The translations under genes and the position numbers were made by a program. Of a DNA stretch of 40,592 nucleotides, positions 16,057 through 23,660 are shown piece by piece (position 1 is the first letter of the stretch; each line of letters starts with the position of its first letter). This DNA comes from Mycolicibacterium palauense (GTDB taxonomy: Bacteria > Actinomycetota > Actinomycetes > Mycobacteriales > Mycobacteriaceae), in the NCBI RefSeq assembly GCF_002592005.1, contig NZ_NVQF01000057.1:1-40592 (forward strand). Reading direction: 5' to 3'. The notes beneath the pieces are model-generated. The model had not been told where the DNA came from and made no database searches. It worked only from the letters and a program-made list of their open reading frames with translations.

Positions 16057-17009
16057 GTTGCCACCAGGAAGTTGGCGGCGACGACGGCCAGCAGGGCCAG
16101 CAGGAAGGACCCCGCCAGCAGTTCCGGCACCCGGAACAACCGGAGTTTGGCGATGAAGACCTCGACCGCGGCCAGGATCGCCGCCAGGACCGCGACCTTG
16201 ACGACAACGGCCACGACACCGAGCGCGATCAGGGCCGGACCGGAGCCGGACCCGGCGATGCCCCAGGGCAGGAAGAGGTTGGCCAGCAGCGCCAGCAGGA
16301 CGGCCAGTCGCATCGCCGAACCCCACTCGATGAGCGCCAGGCGCGGACCGGAATTCTCCAGCACCATCGCCTCGTGCACCATCGTGAGCTCCAGGTGCGT
16401 CGCCGGGTTGTCGACGGGCAGCCGGCCGGTCTCGGCGATGATGACGATGACCAGGGCCGCGAACGCCAGCACCCCCGACAGGGAAGCGACCTGCGCGGGG
16501 TTCTGGAGGGTGTTCGACACCAGCGCACCGAGATTGGCCGAATGGGCGGGTATGGACAACGCGAACACGGCCATCAGGATCGTCGGTTCGACCAGCGCCG
16601 CGATGGTGATCTCGCGGCTGGCGCCCATGCCCCCGAAGGAGGTCCCGGTATCGATGCCGGACAGGATCAGCGCGACGGTGCCCAGGAACAGCAGACCGAC
16701 GACCGCGAACAGGTCGGCGACGGAGTCCAGCGGCGACCCGGTGGCGACGATCGGCGCCACCGCGGCGATCAGCACCGTCGTCCCGGCGAGGACCAACGGC
16801 GCGGCCAGAAAGACCACGGTGGTACCGGTCGGCCTGATCTGCTGCTTGCCGAACTGCTTGCGGATGTCGCGCCAGGGCTGGAGCAGCCCGCCACCGACGC
16901 GGCCCTCCAGCGCGGCCCGAACCTGGCGCATCAGCCCGGTCACCAGCGGTGCTCCCAGCACCACCGTCGCCAGCTGCGCGACGCCGGCCGCGTAGGGCAG
17001 CACGCTCAT
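16053..17009 (-). CDS. hycD: HycD/NuoH-like membrane subunit (Rv0084-like)
   Basis: This 318-aa membrane protein of the NuoH/HycD family connects the peripheral arm to the membrane arm. Family pieces visible are GGGLLQPWRDIRKQFGKQ near the N-terminus, GTSFGGMGASREIT in the middle, and the acidic loop AETGRLPVDNPATHLELTMVHEAM (key Glu, Asp and His residues; about 189-212). About eight hydrophobic helices are seen. The ATG overlaps the stop of the upstream antiporter-like gene by 4 nt. In complex I this subunit lines the quinone chamber, so a quinone or a quinone-like coupling site is possible here too. Confidence 0.95.
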   Translation of the reverse strand: MSVLPYAAGVAQLATVVLGAPLVTGLMRQVRAALEGRVGGGLLQPWRDIRKQFGKQQIRPTGTTVVFLAAPLVLAGTTVLIAAVAPIVATGSPLDSVADLFAVVGLLFLGTVALILSGIDTGTSFGGMGASREITIAALVEPTILMAVFALSIPAHSANLGALVSNTLQNPAQVASLSGVLAFAALVIVIIAETGRLPVDNPATHLELTMVHEAMVLENSGPRLALIEWGSAMRLAVLLALLANLFLPWGIAGSGSGPALIALGVVAVVVKVAVLAAILAAVEVFIAKLRLFRVPELLAGSFLLALLAVVAANFLVAT

Positions 17010-18985
17010 CGCGACACCACCATGACCACCAGGACCCCCAGCGCGCCGAGGGTGAGATACAGGTGCACGCTGCCGGTGTGGGCCCGCCGGGCCAGCTCGG
17101 CGAGCGCCGAAACCGCGGCGATCACCGGGGCGTAGACCTTGCGCTCGATCGCGTCGGACACCCGGCTGCGGTAGCTGATCGACTCGACCATGTATCGGGA
17201 TTCGACGTGATGACTGATCTCGATGTCGGTGTCGGGGCGCAGCACGTCGTGGAAGACCCGCTGCAGCGGCTCGGCGAACGAGGTGGCGGTGTACTCCATG
17301 CGCGGGGTCAGTTCCGCTGCCCCGCATGCCCACAGGGGCAGCTCCACCGGTGCGGGCCGGCGGCGCGACCGCCAGGCCAGCGTCGCCGCACTCGCGGCGA
17401 CCGCGGCGGCCAGGGTCAGCGCGAGCCAGGTGGGGCTGATCGAGCCGGGTAGCCCGGGCAGCCGGATGGTCGTGGCGAAGTCGACCATCGTGGCGGTGTC
17501 CGGTGCGGTGACCTGGCCGACCATCGCGGCCAGCGCGGGCGCCACGATCGCCGGAACGACCGCCACGCACATGCAGGCCGCGGCGGCCAGCGCCATGCCG
17601 GTCACCATGGCGGGGCCGGCTTCGGCGGCGCCGGCGGCCGCCGTGGACCGGGCCCGGGCCAGGAATCCGATCCCGAACGCCTTCACCATGGCCGCGACGC
17701 CGAGCCCGGTGGTCAGCGCGATGGCCCCGACCGCCAGCGGCGCGACCAGGGCCAGTGTGGGGCCGTGACCGGAGCCGCCGTGGACCAGCGCCTGCAGCAA
17801 CAGCCATTCGCTGACGAACCCGGCGCCCAGCGGCAGGCCGGAGGCCCCCAGCGCGGCGATCCCGAAGAGGGCGGTCGTCGCCGGCATCCGGTGGGCCAGT
17901 CCGCCGAGGCGGTCCAGATCGCGGAGGCCGGTGGCCGCGAGCACCGAACCGGCCCCCAGGAACGCCAGGCACTTGAATGCCGCATGCGCGATCAGGTGCA
18001 GGGCGGCCGCGGTGACGGCGACGACCGCCGCGGAGTCGGCCCCGGCGTCACGCAGCAGGATCGACGCTCCCAGCGCGAGGCTGATCACCCCCATGTTCTC
18101 GGTGGTGGAGTAGGCGAGCAGACGTTTGAGATCGACGGCGACGGTGGCCTGTAGCACCCCGTAGAGCGCCGAGAGTGCACCGGCCACGACGAGGAGCAGC
18201 CCCCACCAGTATTCGGGGGTTCCCAGGAGATGAAGGTCCACCCGCACGATCCCGTAGATACCGAGGTTGACCATGGCCGCACTCATCAGCGCCGACACGG
18301 GGCTCGGGGCCTCGGGGTGGGCGCGGGGGAGCCAGGCGTGCAGCGGCAGCAGGCCCGCCTTGGAGCCGAACCCGGTCACGGTCAGGACGAAGACGATGTT
18401 GCGGACCCCCGGCGGCAGCGCCGAGAGGTCGGTGAGTCGATCCGATCCCGTGATGGCAACCGCGATCATCAGCCCCACGAGGATCATCAGGAAGCCGAGC
18501 TGGGTCATGACGGCGTAGAACAGTGCGGCCGAACGGACCTCGGCGCGGCGGTGCTCGGTCAGCACCAGTACCAGCGACGCCACCGCCATCAGCTCCCAGC
18601 CGTAGAGCAGCGTGGTGACCGTGCCCGCCGCGGGAACCAGCAGCATGGCGGCGACGAACAGGGGCAGCACGGTCAGCGGGACCGGGCCGAGATGTTCCCG
18701 GCGGGCGTAGCCGACGGTGTAGAGCCCGACCGGGACGGCCACGGCGCCGGTCAGGGCCATGAAGAAGCCGCCCAGCGGGTCGAGGGTGATCTGCACGCCG
18801 GCCAGCGGCAGCAGCCAGTCGATCCGCATCGGTGCCGGGTGCCCGAACATTCCGAGCAGGCCCGCCCAGAGCCCGAGCGCGCCGACCGCGGCCGTGGCCG
18901 TCCCGGATATCGCGGGGCCGGGGGAGCCGCCACCGCGGTCCCGGCGGTGGGGTGGGCTCGGCGTCGTGGTGGCGAGCGCGGTCAT
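17006..18985 (-). CDS. HyfB/NuoL-like proton-pump membrane subunit (Rv0083-like)
   Basis: This 659-aa polytopic subunit of the NuoL/M antiporter-like family has about 15-16 hydrophobic segments. The core motifs are GSKAGLLPLHAWLPRAHPEAPSPVSALMS and DLKRLLAYSTTENMG, with the conserved lysines and histidine. A longer C-terminal part holds a lateral or amphipathic stretch and two final helices, as in HyfB. The ATG is the one that overlaps the upstream Fe-S gene stop by 4 nt (ATGA); upstream in-frame codons are rejected for that reason. Together with hycQ it gives the complex two antiporter-like channels. It corresponds to M. tuberculosis Rv0083 by order. Confidence 0.93.
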   Translation of the reverse strand: MTALATTTPSPPHRRDRGGGSPGPAISGTATAAVGALGLWAGLLGMFGHPAPMRIDWLLPLAGVQITLDPLGGFFMALTGAVAVPVGLYTVGYARREHLGPVPLTVLPLFVAAMLLVPAAGTVTTLLYGWELMAVASLVLVLTEHRRAEVRSAALFYAVMTQLGFLMILVGLMIAVAITGSDRLTDLSALPPGVRNIVFVLTVTGFGSKAGLLPLHAWLPRAHPEAPSPVSALMSAAMVNLGIYGIVRVDLHLLGTPEYWWGLLLVVAGALSALYGVLQATVAVDLKRLLAYSTTENMGVISLALGASILLRDAGADSAAVVAVTAAALHLIAHAAFKCLAFLGAGSVLAATGLRDLDRLGGLAHRMPATTALFGIAALGASGLPLGAGFVSEWLLLQALVHGGSGHGPTLALVAPLAVGAIALTTGLGVAAMVKAFGIGFLARARSTAAAGAAEAGPAMVTGMALAAAACMCVAVVPAIVAPALAAMVGQVTAPDTATMVDFATTIRLPGLPGSISPTWLALTLAAAVAASAATLAWRSRRRPAPVELPLWACGAAELTPRMEYTATSFAEPLQRVFHDVLRPDTDIEISHHVESRYMVESISYRSRVSDAIERKVYAPVIAAVSALAELARRAHTGSVHLYLTLGALGVLVVMVVSR

Positions 18986-19467
18986 CTCCCGGTCACCTTG
19001 CGCAGCGCGGCGACGATCTGGCCGGGTTCGGGTGGGCACCCGGGGATCTCGACGTCGACGTCGACGATGTCACCGACGGCGCCGGCCACACCGTAGGCGT
19101 CGGCGAACACCCCCCGGTTGATCGCGCAGTCGCCGCAGGCGATCACCACCCGGGGCAGCGGCGTGGCCTGCACCGTGTCGCGGAGCGGGTCGGCCATGTT
19201 GTGGGTGACCGGTCCGGTGACCAGCAGCGCGTCGGCGTGGCGCGGGGACGCGACCAGTCGGGCACCGAATCGTTCGGCGTCGTAGACCGGGCCGAACGCC
19301 CCGCCGATCTCGACTTCGCAACCGTTGCACGAGCCGGCGTCGACATGCCGGATCTGCAGTGATCCGCGAACTCCCGCCACGGGTTCGGTGCACGCCGGCG
19401 GAGCGTCGTCGGCCGTTTCGGTGATGCGGCCGGTGCGCAGGATCTTGGTCAGCCAGCCCATGGTCAC
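18982..19467 (-). CDS. NuoB-like iron-sulfur subunit (Rv0082-like)
   Basis: This 161-aa NuoB/HycG-type protein keeps the [4Fe-4S] (N2-type) ligand pattern: DAGSCNGCEVEI, VIACGDCAINRGVF and IPGCPPEPGQIV. It would accept or donate electrons next to the large-subunit active site. Retention of this cluster while the partner HycE has lost its NiFe site suggests the complex still does redox chemistry. Both ends overlap neighbours by 4 nt. No separate ferredoxin-like (HycB/HyfH) subunit is encoded in the operon. Confidence 0.95.
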   Translation of the reverse strand: MTMGWLTKILRTGRITETADDAPPACTEPVAGVRGSLQIRHVDAGSCNGCEVEIGGAFGPVYDAERFGARLVASPRHADALLVTGPVTHNMADPLRDTVQATPLPRVVIACGDCAINRGVFADAYGVAGAVGDIVDVDVEIPGCPPEPGQIVAALRKVTGR

Positions 19468-19847
19468 TGATCCCCCGAGGTGCCGATCGGGGGCAGTGAC
19501 CGCATGGCCTCGAGCTGGTCGCGTCGCGCCGAGAGGGTGTCGGTGAGGAAGATCCGGGCGATCAGCAGCAACTCGGCGATCTTCGGATGCGCCAGGCGGT
19601 AGTACACGGCGTTGCCCACGCGTTCACCGACGACGACGTGGTGGCGCTTGAGGACAGCGAGATGTTGCGACAGCAGTGTCGCCTCGATCCCGGTCCCGGT
19701 CAGGATGTCGCTGACCGGGGTGGCCTCCTGGGTGGAGGAGAGGATCTCCAGGATCCGGATGCGGGCGGGGTGCGACAACGCCTTGAACAGGTTGGCCTTG
19801 ATCTCATACAGCGGTTGTTCGGAGTCTTGCAGGAACCGGGCCGGCAC
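19464..19847 (-). CDS. ArsR-family regulator heading the hyc-like operon (Rv0081-like)
   Basis: This 127-aa winged-helix repressor has the ArsR pattern FKALSHPARIRILEIL (about 20-35), recognition helix ATLLSQHLAVLKRHHVV and wing ERVGNAVYYRL. There are no cysteines, so the classical metal-thiolate site is absent. M. tuberculosis Rv0081, which has the same position, is a hypoxia-network regulator reported to bind upstream of its own operon; that is recall, not shown here. The start is a GTG preceded by GAGGTGAG. The stop overlaps the next gene by 4 nt. A GGATTG/CAATCC inverted repeat lies 21 bp upstream of the start. Confidence 0.92.
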   Translation of the reverse strand: MPARFLQDSEQPLYEIKANLFKALSHPARIRILEILSSTQEATPVSDILTGTGIEATLLSQHLAVLKRHHVVVGERVGNAVYYRLAHPKIAELLLIARIFLTDTLSARRDQLEAMRSLPPIGTSGDQ

Positions 19848-19867
19848 GGCTCACCTCAACGGTTGAC

Positions 19868-19889
19868 GGATTGAACGAAATCGCAATCC
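19868..19889 (-). promoter_or_regulatory. candidate ArsR-type operator
   Basis: GGATTG (19868-19873) and CAATCC (19884-19889) form a perfect 6-10-6 inverted repeat about 21 bp upstream of the regulator start. Size and place suit self-repression by the Rv0081-like protein. I did not find a clear DosR box in the 19848-20009 gap. Confidence 0.4.
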
Positions 19890-19942
19890 ACTGTAGCGGC
19901 GGCCGGCCGAGCCGTCCAAATCGGACCCGTGCCGCTCGAGTG

Positions 19943-19989
19943 CGAACTCCCCGGAAACCTCGCCGACGTGGCGGGTCCCGGGGAGTTCG
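19943..19989 (-). terminator. long hairpin after the Cys-rich microprotein gene
   Basis: CGAACTCCCCGG (19943-19954) and CCGGGGAGTTCG (19978-19989) form a perfect 12-bp stem around a 23-nt loop that can fold again (CGCC/GGCG at 19961-19964 and 19970-19973). It sits 20 nt past the stop of the small gene at 20010 and before the hyc-operon promoter. It is a good candidate terminator for the thioredoxin/rhodanese transcript. Confidence 0.55.
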
Positions 19990-20009
19990 TGCGCGGCGGG
20001 CGCGGGGTG

Positions 20010-20138
20010 TCAGCGCCGGCGGTCGGCGCAGGTGCACCACTGGGCGGGCGGCACCGAGGCCTTCACCTCGGCGACGTGCTGTCCGCAGCCGTCCCAGGTG
20101 GTCTTGCCGCAGCGGGGGCATTTCACCGGGTAGCACAT
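20010..20138 (-). CDS. 42-aa cysteine-rich microprotein (zinc-ribbon-like)
   Basis: This short gene encodes 42 residues beginning MCYPVKCPRCGKTTWDGCG and ending in QWCTCADRRR. It has six cysteines: Cys2, CPRC (7, 10), Cys18 and CTC (35, 37). The pairs CPRCGK and WCTC suggest a one-zinc ribbon or a redox-active fold. A very strong AAGGAGG lies 6 nt before the ATG, and codon use matches the neighbours, so it is a real gene. It follows the thioredoxin gene on the same strand after 73 bp. Small proteins with the CPxCGKxTWxGCGxH pattern recur in actinobacteria, as I recall, with no assigned role. Given its place, a part in thiol or persulfide handling is likely. Confidence 0.85.
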   Translation of the reverse strand: MCYPVKCPRCGKTTWDGCGQHVAEVKASVPPAQWCTCADRRR

Positions 20139-20211
20139 GAGCGTTCCTCCTTCGTCGTCTCTCGTCGGGGCGGTGTGGTTGTGGTTGTCGGGCTTTGTGG
20201 TTGCGCCGGGT

Positions 20212-20592
20212 TCAGGCCTGGGTCTGGGCGGTGGCCTTGCGCTCGGCGATCTTGGCGCGGACGGTGTCCATGTCCAGCGCCTCGATCTGGGAGATCAGGT
20301 CCTCCAGCGCCGCCGGGGGCAGTGCGCCCGGCTGGCTGAAGACCATGATCCCGTCGCGGAAGGCCGCGATGGTGGGGATGGACCGGATGCCCATCACCGC
20401 GGCGAGCTCCTGCTCGGCCTCGGTGTCGACCTTGGCATGCACCACCTCGGGGTGTGCGGCCGAGGACTTCTCGAACACCGGCGCGAATGCCCGGCACGGG
20501 CCGCACCAGGAGGCCCAGAAGTCCACCAGCACGATCTCGTTGTTGAGGATGGTCGTCTCGAAGTCGTCGTAGGTCAACGTGCGCGTTGTCAT
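20212..20592 (-). CDS. trxA: thioredoxin
   Basis: This 126-aa thioredoxin has the active site FWASWCGPCRAFAP (Cys30, Cys33) and the cis-Pro loop GIRSIPTIAAFRDG. A C-terminal extension of about 20 residues (MDTVRAKIAERKATAQTQA) goes beyond the usual ~105-aa core. The ATG chosen gives the standard N-terminus and is preceded by a GGAG-type site (AAGGAGAT, 7 nt upstream). It is a disulfide reductase and could also reduce protein persulfides, which fits the MBL/rhodanese gene 44 bp upstream on the same strand. Family certain; the specific partner is inferred. Confidence 0.95.
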   Translation of the reverse strand: MTTRTLTYDDFETTILNNEIVLVDFWASWCGPCRAFAPVFEKSSAAHPEVVHAKVDTEAEQELAAVMGIRSIPTIAAFRDGIMVFSQPGALPPAALEDLISQIEALDMDTVRAKIAERKATAQTQA

Positions 20593-20636
20593 GTTCGTAT
20601 CTCCTTCAGCTCCTTGGTTCTTGCCGGCTCGTGTCG

Positions 20637-22016
20637 TCAGGCCGGGATGTGGTCCTCGGCCCACGCGTTGTAGCCGCCCTCCAGGTCGGCGACGTCGGCG
20701 AATCCCTGCGCCCGCAGCAGCGATGCCGCCACGCTGGAACGCCAACCGCCCGCGCAGTGCACGACGATGGGCTTGCCGGTGGGAATGTCGTCGAGGTGCG
20801 CCCGCAGCTGGGCCAGGGGCATCGACACCGAACCCGGGATCACACCGGCCTCCCGTTCGCCGGGATTGCGGATGTCGATCAGGGTCACGGCGTCCTCGGC
20901 CAGCATCCGGTCCAGCTCGCGAACCCCGACCCGCGGGGCGGTGGTGACCAGATCCCTCAGCTCGGCGGGGAAGCCGCCGTCGCGGTCGACGTGCAGATAG
21001 CCCACGGCGTTGTCGGAGCCGATGCGGGCCAACCGCAGCGCCGCCTCCTGCTCCTCACCCGGGTAGGTGATCAGCACGATCTCGTCGCCGACCCCGGCGA
21101 CCATGCCGCCCGTCTCGGCGAAGCGCCCGTCGAACCCGACGTTGACCGAGCCGCGCAGGTGGCCGGCCGCGAAGTCCTCCACGCTGCGCGCATCCACGAC
21201 CCGGATCCCGGCCGCCAGCGCCTCGCGCACCTGCTCGGGTGCCAGTTCGAGGATCGCGCGGTCGCCGGCCAGCAGCGGGTGGACCCGCTTGTTCATCGCC
21301 GCGTTGACGCTGAAGTACGACGGGGCCGCCGGCTGGTTGGTGGTGACCAGGGCGATGAACTCGTCCTCGCTCATCGGCTGCACCGAGGGGTTGGTGCGGC
21401 GCTGCTCGCCGATGGTGGAGGTGAGCTCGGTGGACAGGTTCTTCCCGCAGGAGGAGCCCGCACCGTGGGCCGGCATGACCGTGACCTCGTCGGGCAGCTG
21501 CAGCAGCTTGTCGTGGATGGTGTGGTACATCGCACGGGCCAGGTCGGTGGTCGAGCCGTCGCCCAGGTTGACCAGGTCGGGCCTGCCGACGTCGCCGATG
21601 AACATCGAGTCGCCCGTCAGCACCGCCGCCGGAACGGCCCCGGGCCGTTCGCGGACCACCACGCTGATCGACTCCCAGGTGTGCCCGGGTGTCGACAGGA
21701 TCTCCAGGTCGACCTGCCCCAGCGAGATGTGCTCGCCGTCGCGCAGCCGGCGGATCGGGTAGTCGGTCTCGGCGGCCTCGCCGAAGCCGATCCAGGCGCC
21801 GGTGGCCTCGACCAGTTCGAGGTGGCCGGAGACGAAGTCGGCGTGGAAGTGGGTGTTGATCACACCCTCGATCTGCAGACCGTACTTCTGTGCGTCTTCG
21901 AGGTACTCGGTGATGTCGCGCCTGGGGTCCACGACCACGGCGCGGCCCGTCGTCTCGTCGCCGATCAGGTAGGAGGCGTGTGACAGGCACTCGATGTAGT
22001 ACTGCTCCAGGATCAT
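20637..22016 (-). CDS. MBL-fold/double-rhodanese protein, persulfide dioxygenase-like
   Basis: This 459-aa three-domain protein has an N-terminal metallo-beta-lactamase domain (about 1-235) of the ETHE1/CstB persulfide dioxygenase group, with THFHADF (His56, His58, Asp60), GHTW and MPAHGAGSSCG. Phe61 stands where most MBL enzymes have the second-metal His, as expected for mono-iron enzymes. Two rhodanese domains follow. The first (about 265-345) has no active-site Cys at the loop (VLITYPGEE). The second (about 365-455) keeps it in HCAGGWRS. The start ATG is preceded by GAAAGGAAACC. It would oxidise glutathione- or mycothiol-type persulfide to sulfite and move sulfane sulfur. It is divergent from the membrane rhodanese across a 175-bp gap with three operators. 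Confidence 0.93.
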   Translation of the reverse strand: MILEQYYIECLSHASYLIGDETTGRAVVVDPRRDITEYLEDAQKYGLQIEGVINTHFHADFVSGHLELVEATGAWIGFGEAAETDYPIRRLRDGEHISLGQVDLEILSTPGHTWESISVVVRERPGAVPAAVLTGDSMFIGDVGRPDLVNLGDGSTTDLARAMYHTIHDKLLQLPDEVTVMPAHGAGSSCGKNLSTELTSTIGEQRRTNPSVQPMSEDEFIALVTTNQPAAPSYFSVNAAMNKRVHPLLAGDRAILELAPEQVREALAAGIRVVDARSVEDFAAGHLRGSVNVGFDGRFAETGGMVAGVGDEIVLITYPGEEQEAALRLARIGSDNAVGYLHVDRDGGFPAELRDLVTTAPRVGVRELDRMLAEDAVTLIDIRNPGEREAGVIPGSVSMPLAQLRAHLDDIPTGKPIVVHCAGGWRSSVAASLLRAQGFADVADLEGGYNAWAEDHIPA

Positions 22017-22080
22017 CGGGTCAGGTTTCCTTTCGGAGTCGCCGGCGGTGCCGGATGGGTTTTCTCTCGTCATCCGGAAC

Positions 22081-22096
22081 ATACCCCAGGGGGTAT
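22081..22096. promoter_or_regulatory. CstR/CsoR-type operator 1
   Basis: ATACCCC-AG-GGGGTAT is a perfect 7-2-7 palindrome and the copy nearest the MBL/rhodanese gene. The same core recurs at 22113, 22147 and 24515. It fits the GC-rich ATACC/GGTAT operators known for CsoR/CstR repressors. Confidence 0.8.
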
Positions 22097-22112
22097 TTGT
22101 TCCCACTTGCAC

Positions 22113-22128
22113 ATACCCCTACTGGTAT
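22113..22128. promoter_or_regulatory. CstR/CsoR-type operator 2
   Basis: ATACCCCTACTGGTAT has imperfect inner arms, but the wider repeat ACATACC/GGTATGT (22111-22130) is perfect. A possible -35 TTGCAC (22107-22112) and -10 TACGAT (22132-22137), 19 bp apart, flank it on the plus strand. A bound repressor would therefore cover the promoter of the rhodanese-tauE operon. Confidence 0.7.
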
Positions 22129-22146
22129 GTGTACGATGATCGCAAC

Positions 22147-22162
22147 ATACCCCAAGGGGTAT
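22147..22162. promoter_or_regulatory. CstR/CsoR-type operator 3
   Basis: ATACCCC-AA-GGGGTAT is a perfect 7-2-7 palindrome lying 29 bp before the start codon of the membrane rhodanese gene. The centres of the three sites in this gap are about 32-34 bp apart, close to three helical turns, so repressors would bind on nearly the same face. Confidence 0.8.
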
Positions 22163-22191
22163 CGATCCGAAACCGCAACGAAGGGAATCCG

Positions 22192-22779
22192 ATGACCACC
22201 GCAGCCAACCCCGTCACCGTCGATTCGCACGGGCTGACCGAACGCCTCAGCTCGGCCGAGCCGCCCCGCGTTCTCGACGTCCGCACCCCCGCCGAATTCG
22301 AGACCGCACACATCCCCGGCTCCTACAACGTGCCGCTGGACCTGCTGCGCGAGCACCGTGACGAGATCATGAAGCACCTCGACGAGGACGTCGTCCTGGT
22401 GTGCCGCTCGGGCCAGCGTGCGACGCAGGCCGAGGAGGCCCTGCGCGGGGCCGGCCTGCCCAACGTGCACGTCCTGGAGGGCGGGATCGTTGACTGGGAG
22501 ACCAAGGGGTTCAACGTCAACCGCGGTGCGGCCAAGTGGGACCTGGAGCGTCAGGTGCGACTGGTCGCCGGATCCATCGTGCTCACCTCGATCCTGGGCA
22601 GCATCGCCGCACCCAAGCTCAAGTGGGTGGCCGGAGCGATCGGTGGGGGCCTGACCTTCGCCGCGGTGTCGAACACCTGCGCCATGGGCATGCTCCTGTC
22701 CAAGCTGCCCTACAACCGCGGTGCCAGCTGTGACGCCCAGACCGTCGTGAGCAAGTTGGTCGGGGGTGGCCGGTCATGA
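22192..22779 (+). CDS. membrane-anchored rhodanese (YgaP-like, rhodanese plus DUF2892)
   Basis: This 195-aa protein has an N-terminal rhodanese domain (about 10-115) with active-site loop CRSGQR (Cys71). A C-terminal DUF2892-type region (about 120-190) follows, starting WDLERQVRLVAGS and containing two hydrophobic hairpin helices. This is the architecture of E. coli YgaP, a membrane sulfurtransferase. It would take sulfane sulfur at the membrane and pass it to thiols, cyanide or the adjacent exporters. The ATG is chosen after AAGGGAA; longer in-frame starts run through the operators and are rejected. It ends in a 4-nt ATGA overlap with the first exporter gene. Confidence 0.92.
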   Translation: MTTAANPVTVDSHGLTERLSSAEPPRVLDVRTPAEFETAHIPGSYNVPLDLLREHRDEIMKHLDEDVVLVCRSGQRATQAEEALRGAGLPNVHVLEGGIVDWETKGFNVNRGAAKWDLERQVRLVAGSIVLTSILGSIAAPKLKWVAGAIGGGLTFAAVSNTCAMGMLLSKLPYNRGASCDAQTVVSKLVGGGRS

Positions 22780-23660
22780 TCGTGCTCACCCTGGCGCTCG
22801 CGGTCGTCGTCGGGATCACCCTGGGCATCCTCGGCGGCGGCGGTTCGATCCTGACCGTGCCGCTGCTGGCCTACGTCGCCGGCATGGACGCCAAGGCCGC
22901 GATCGCCACCTCGTTGCTCGTGGTCGGCGTGACCAGTGCGGTCGGCGCCATCTCGCACGCCAAGGCGGGCCGGGTGCACTGGCGCGTCGGCCTGATCTTC
23001 GGTGCCGCCGGCATGACCGGCGCCTACCTGGGCGGGCTGTTGGCGCGGTTCATCCCGGGCACCGTGCTGCTCATCGGCTTCGCGCTGATGATGGTGGCCA
23101 CCGCGATCGCGATGCTGCGGGGACGCAAACCCGCCGCCTACGGCGAATCACGCGGCGGACACTCGCTGCATCCGGTCAAGATCATCGCCGAGGGCCTGGT
23201 CGTCGGGTTGGTGACCGGGCTGGTGGGCGCCGGTGGCGGCTTCCTGGTGGTGCCGGCCCTGGTGCTGCTGGGCGGGCTGCCGATGCCGATCGCGGTCGGC
23301 ACGTCGCTGGTGGTCATCGCGCTGAAGTCCTTCGCCGGACTCGCCGGGTACCTGAGCACGGTGCAGATCGACTGGGCGATGGCGGGCATGGTGACCGTCG
23401 CGGCCGTGATCGGCGGGCTGCTCGGCGCCAGGATGACCTCGCTGGTCAATCCGGAGTCGCTGCGCAAGGCGTTCGGCTGGTTCGTCCTGATCATGTCCTC
23501 GGTGATCTTCGCCCAGGAGATGCATCCGGCGCTGGGCATCGCGACGGCCGCGGTGACGGTGGTGGCCGGGGTGTTCTCCTACGGGTGCAGCCACGGCAGC
23601 TCCTGGTGCCCGAAACGGTTCCTCAAGCAGCGTGAACCACTGGAGTCCGCGGCGTCATGA
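22776..23660 (+). CDS. TauE/SafE-family sulfite/organosulfur exporter, copy 1
   Basis: This 294-aa TauE/SafE membrane protein has about eight hydrophobic helices in two inverted halves. The start is LGILGGGGSILTVPLL and the repeat half has GLVGAGGGFLVVPALV. Family members export sulfite, sulfoacetate or related anions. In the cst operon of staphylococci a TauE protein accompanies CstA/CstB, the same logic as here. The C-terminus carries an odd Cys/His-bearing tail (YGCSHGSSWCPKRF), absent from copy 2. It overlaps both neighbours by 4 nt. Direction and substrate are inferred from context. Confidence 0.92.
   Translation: MIVLTLALAVVVGITLGILGGGGSILTVPLLAYVAGMDAKAAIATSLLVVGVTSAVGAISHAKAGRVHWRVGLIFGAAGMTGAYLGGLLARFIPGTVLLIGFALMMVATAIAMLRGRKPAAYGESRGGHSLHPVKIIAEGLVVGLVTGLVGAGGGFLVVPALVLLGGLPMPIAVGTSLVVIALKSFAGLAGYLSTVQIDWAMAGMVTVAAVIGGLLGARMTSLVNPESLRKAFGWFVLIMSSVIFAQEMHPALGIATAAVTVVAGVFSYGCSHGSSWCPKRFLKQREPLESAAS

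Noticed and set aside
22048..22191. 48-residue extension of the membrane rhodanese
   Set aside because: It would translate through two CstR operators and the probable -10 box; the ATG at 22192 has its own ribosome-binding site and gives the normal N-terminus.
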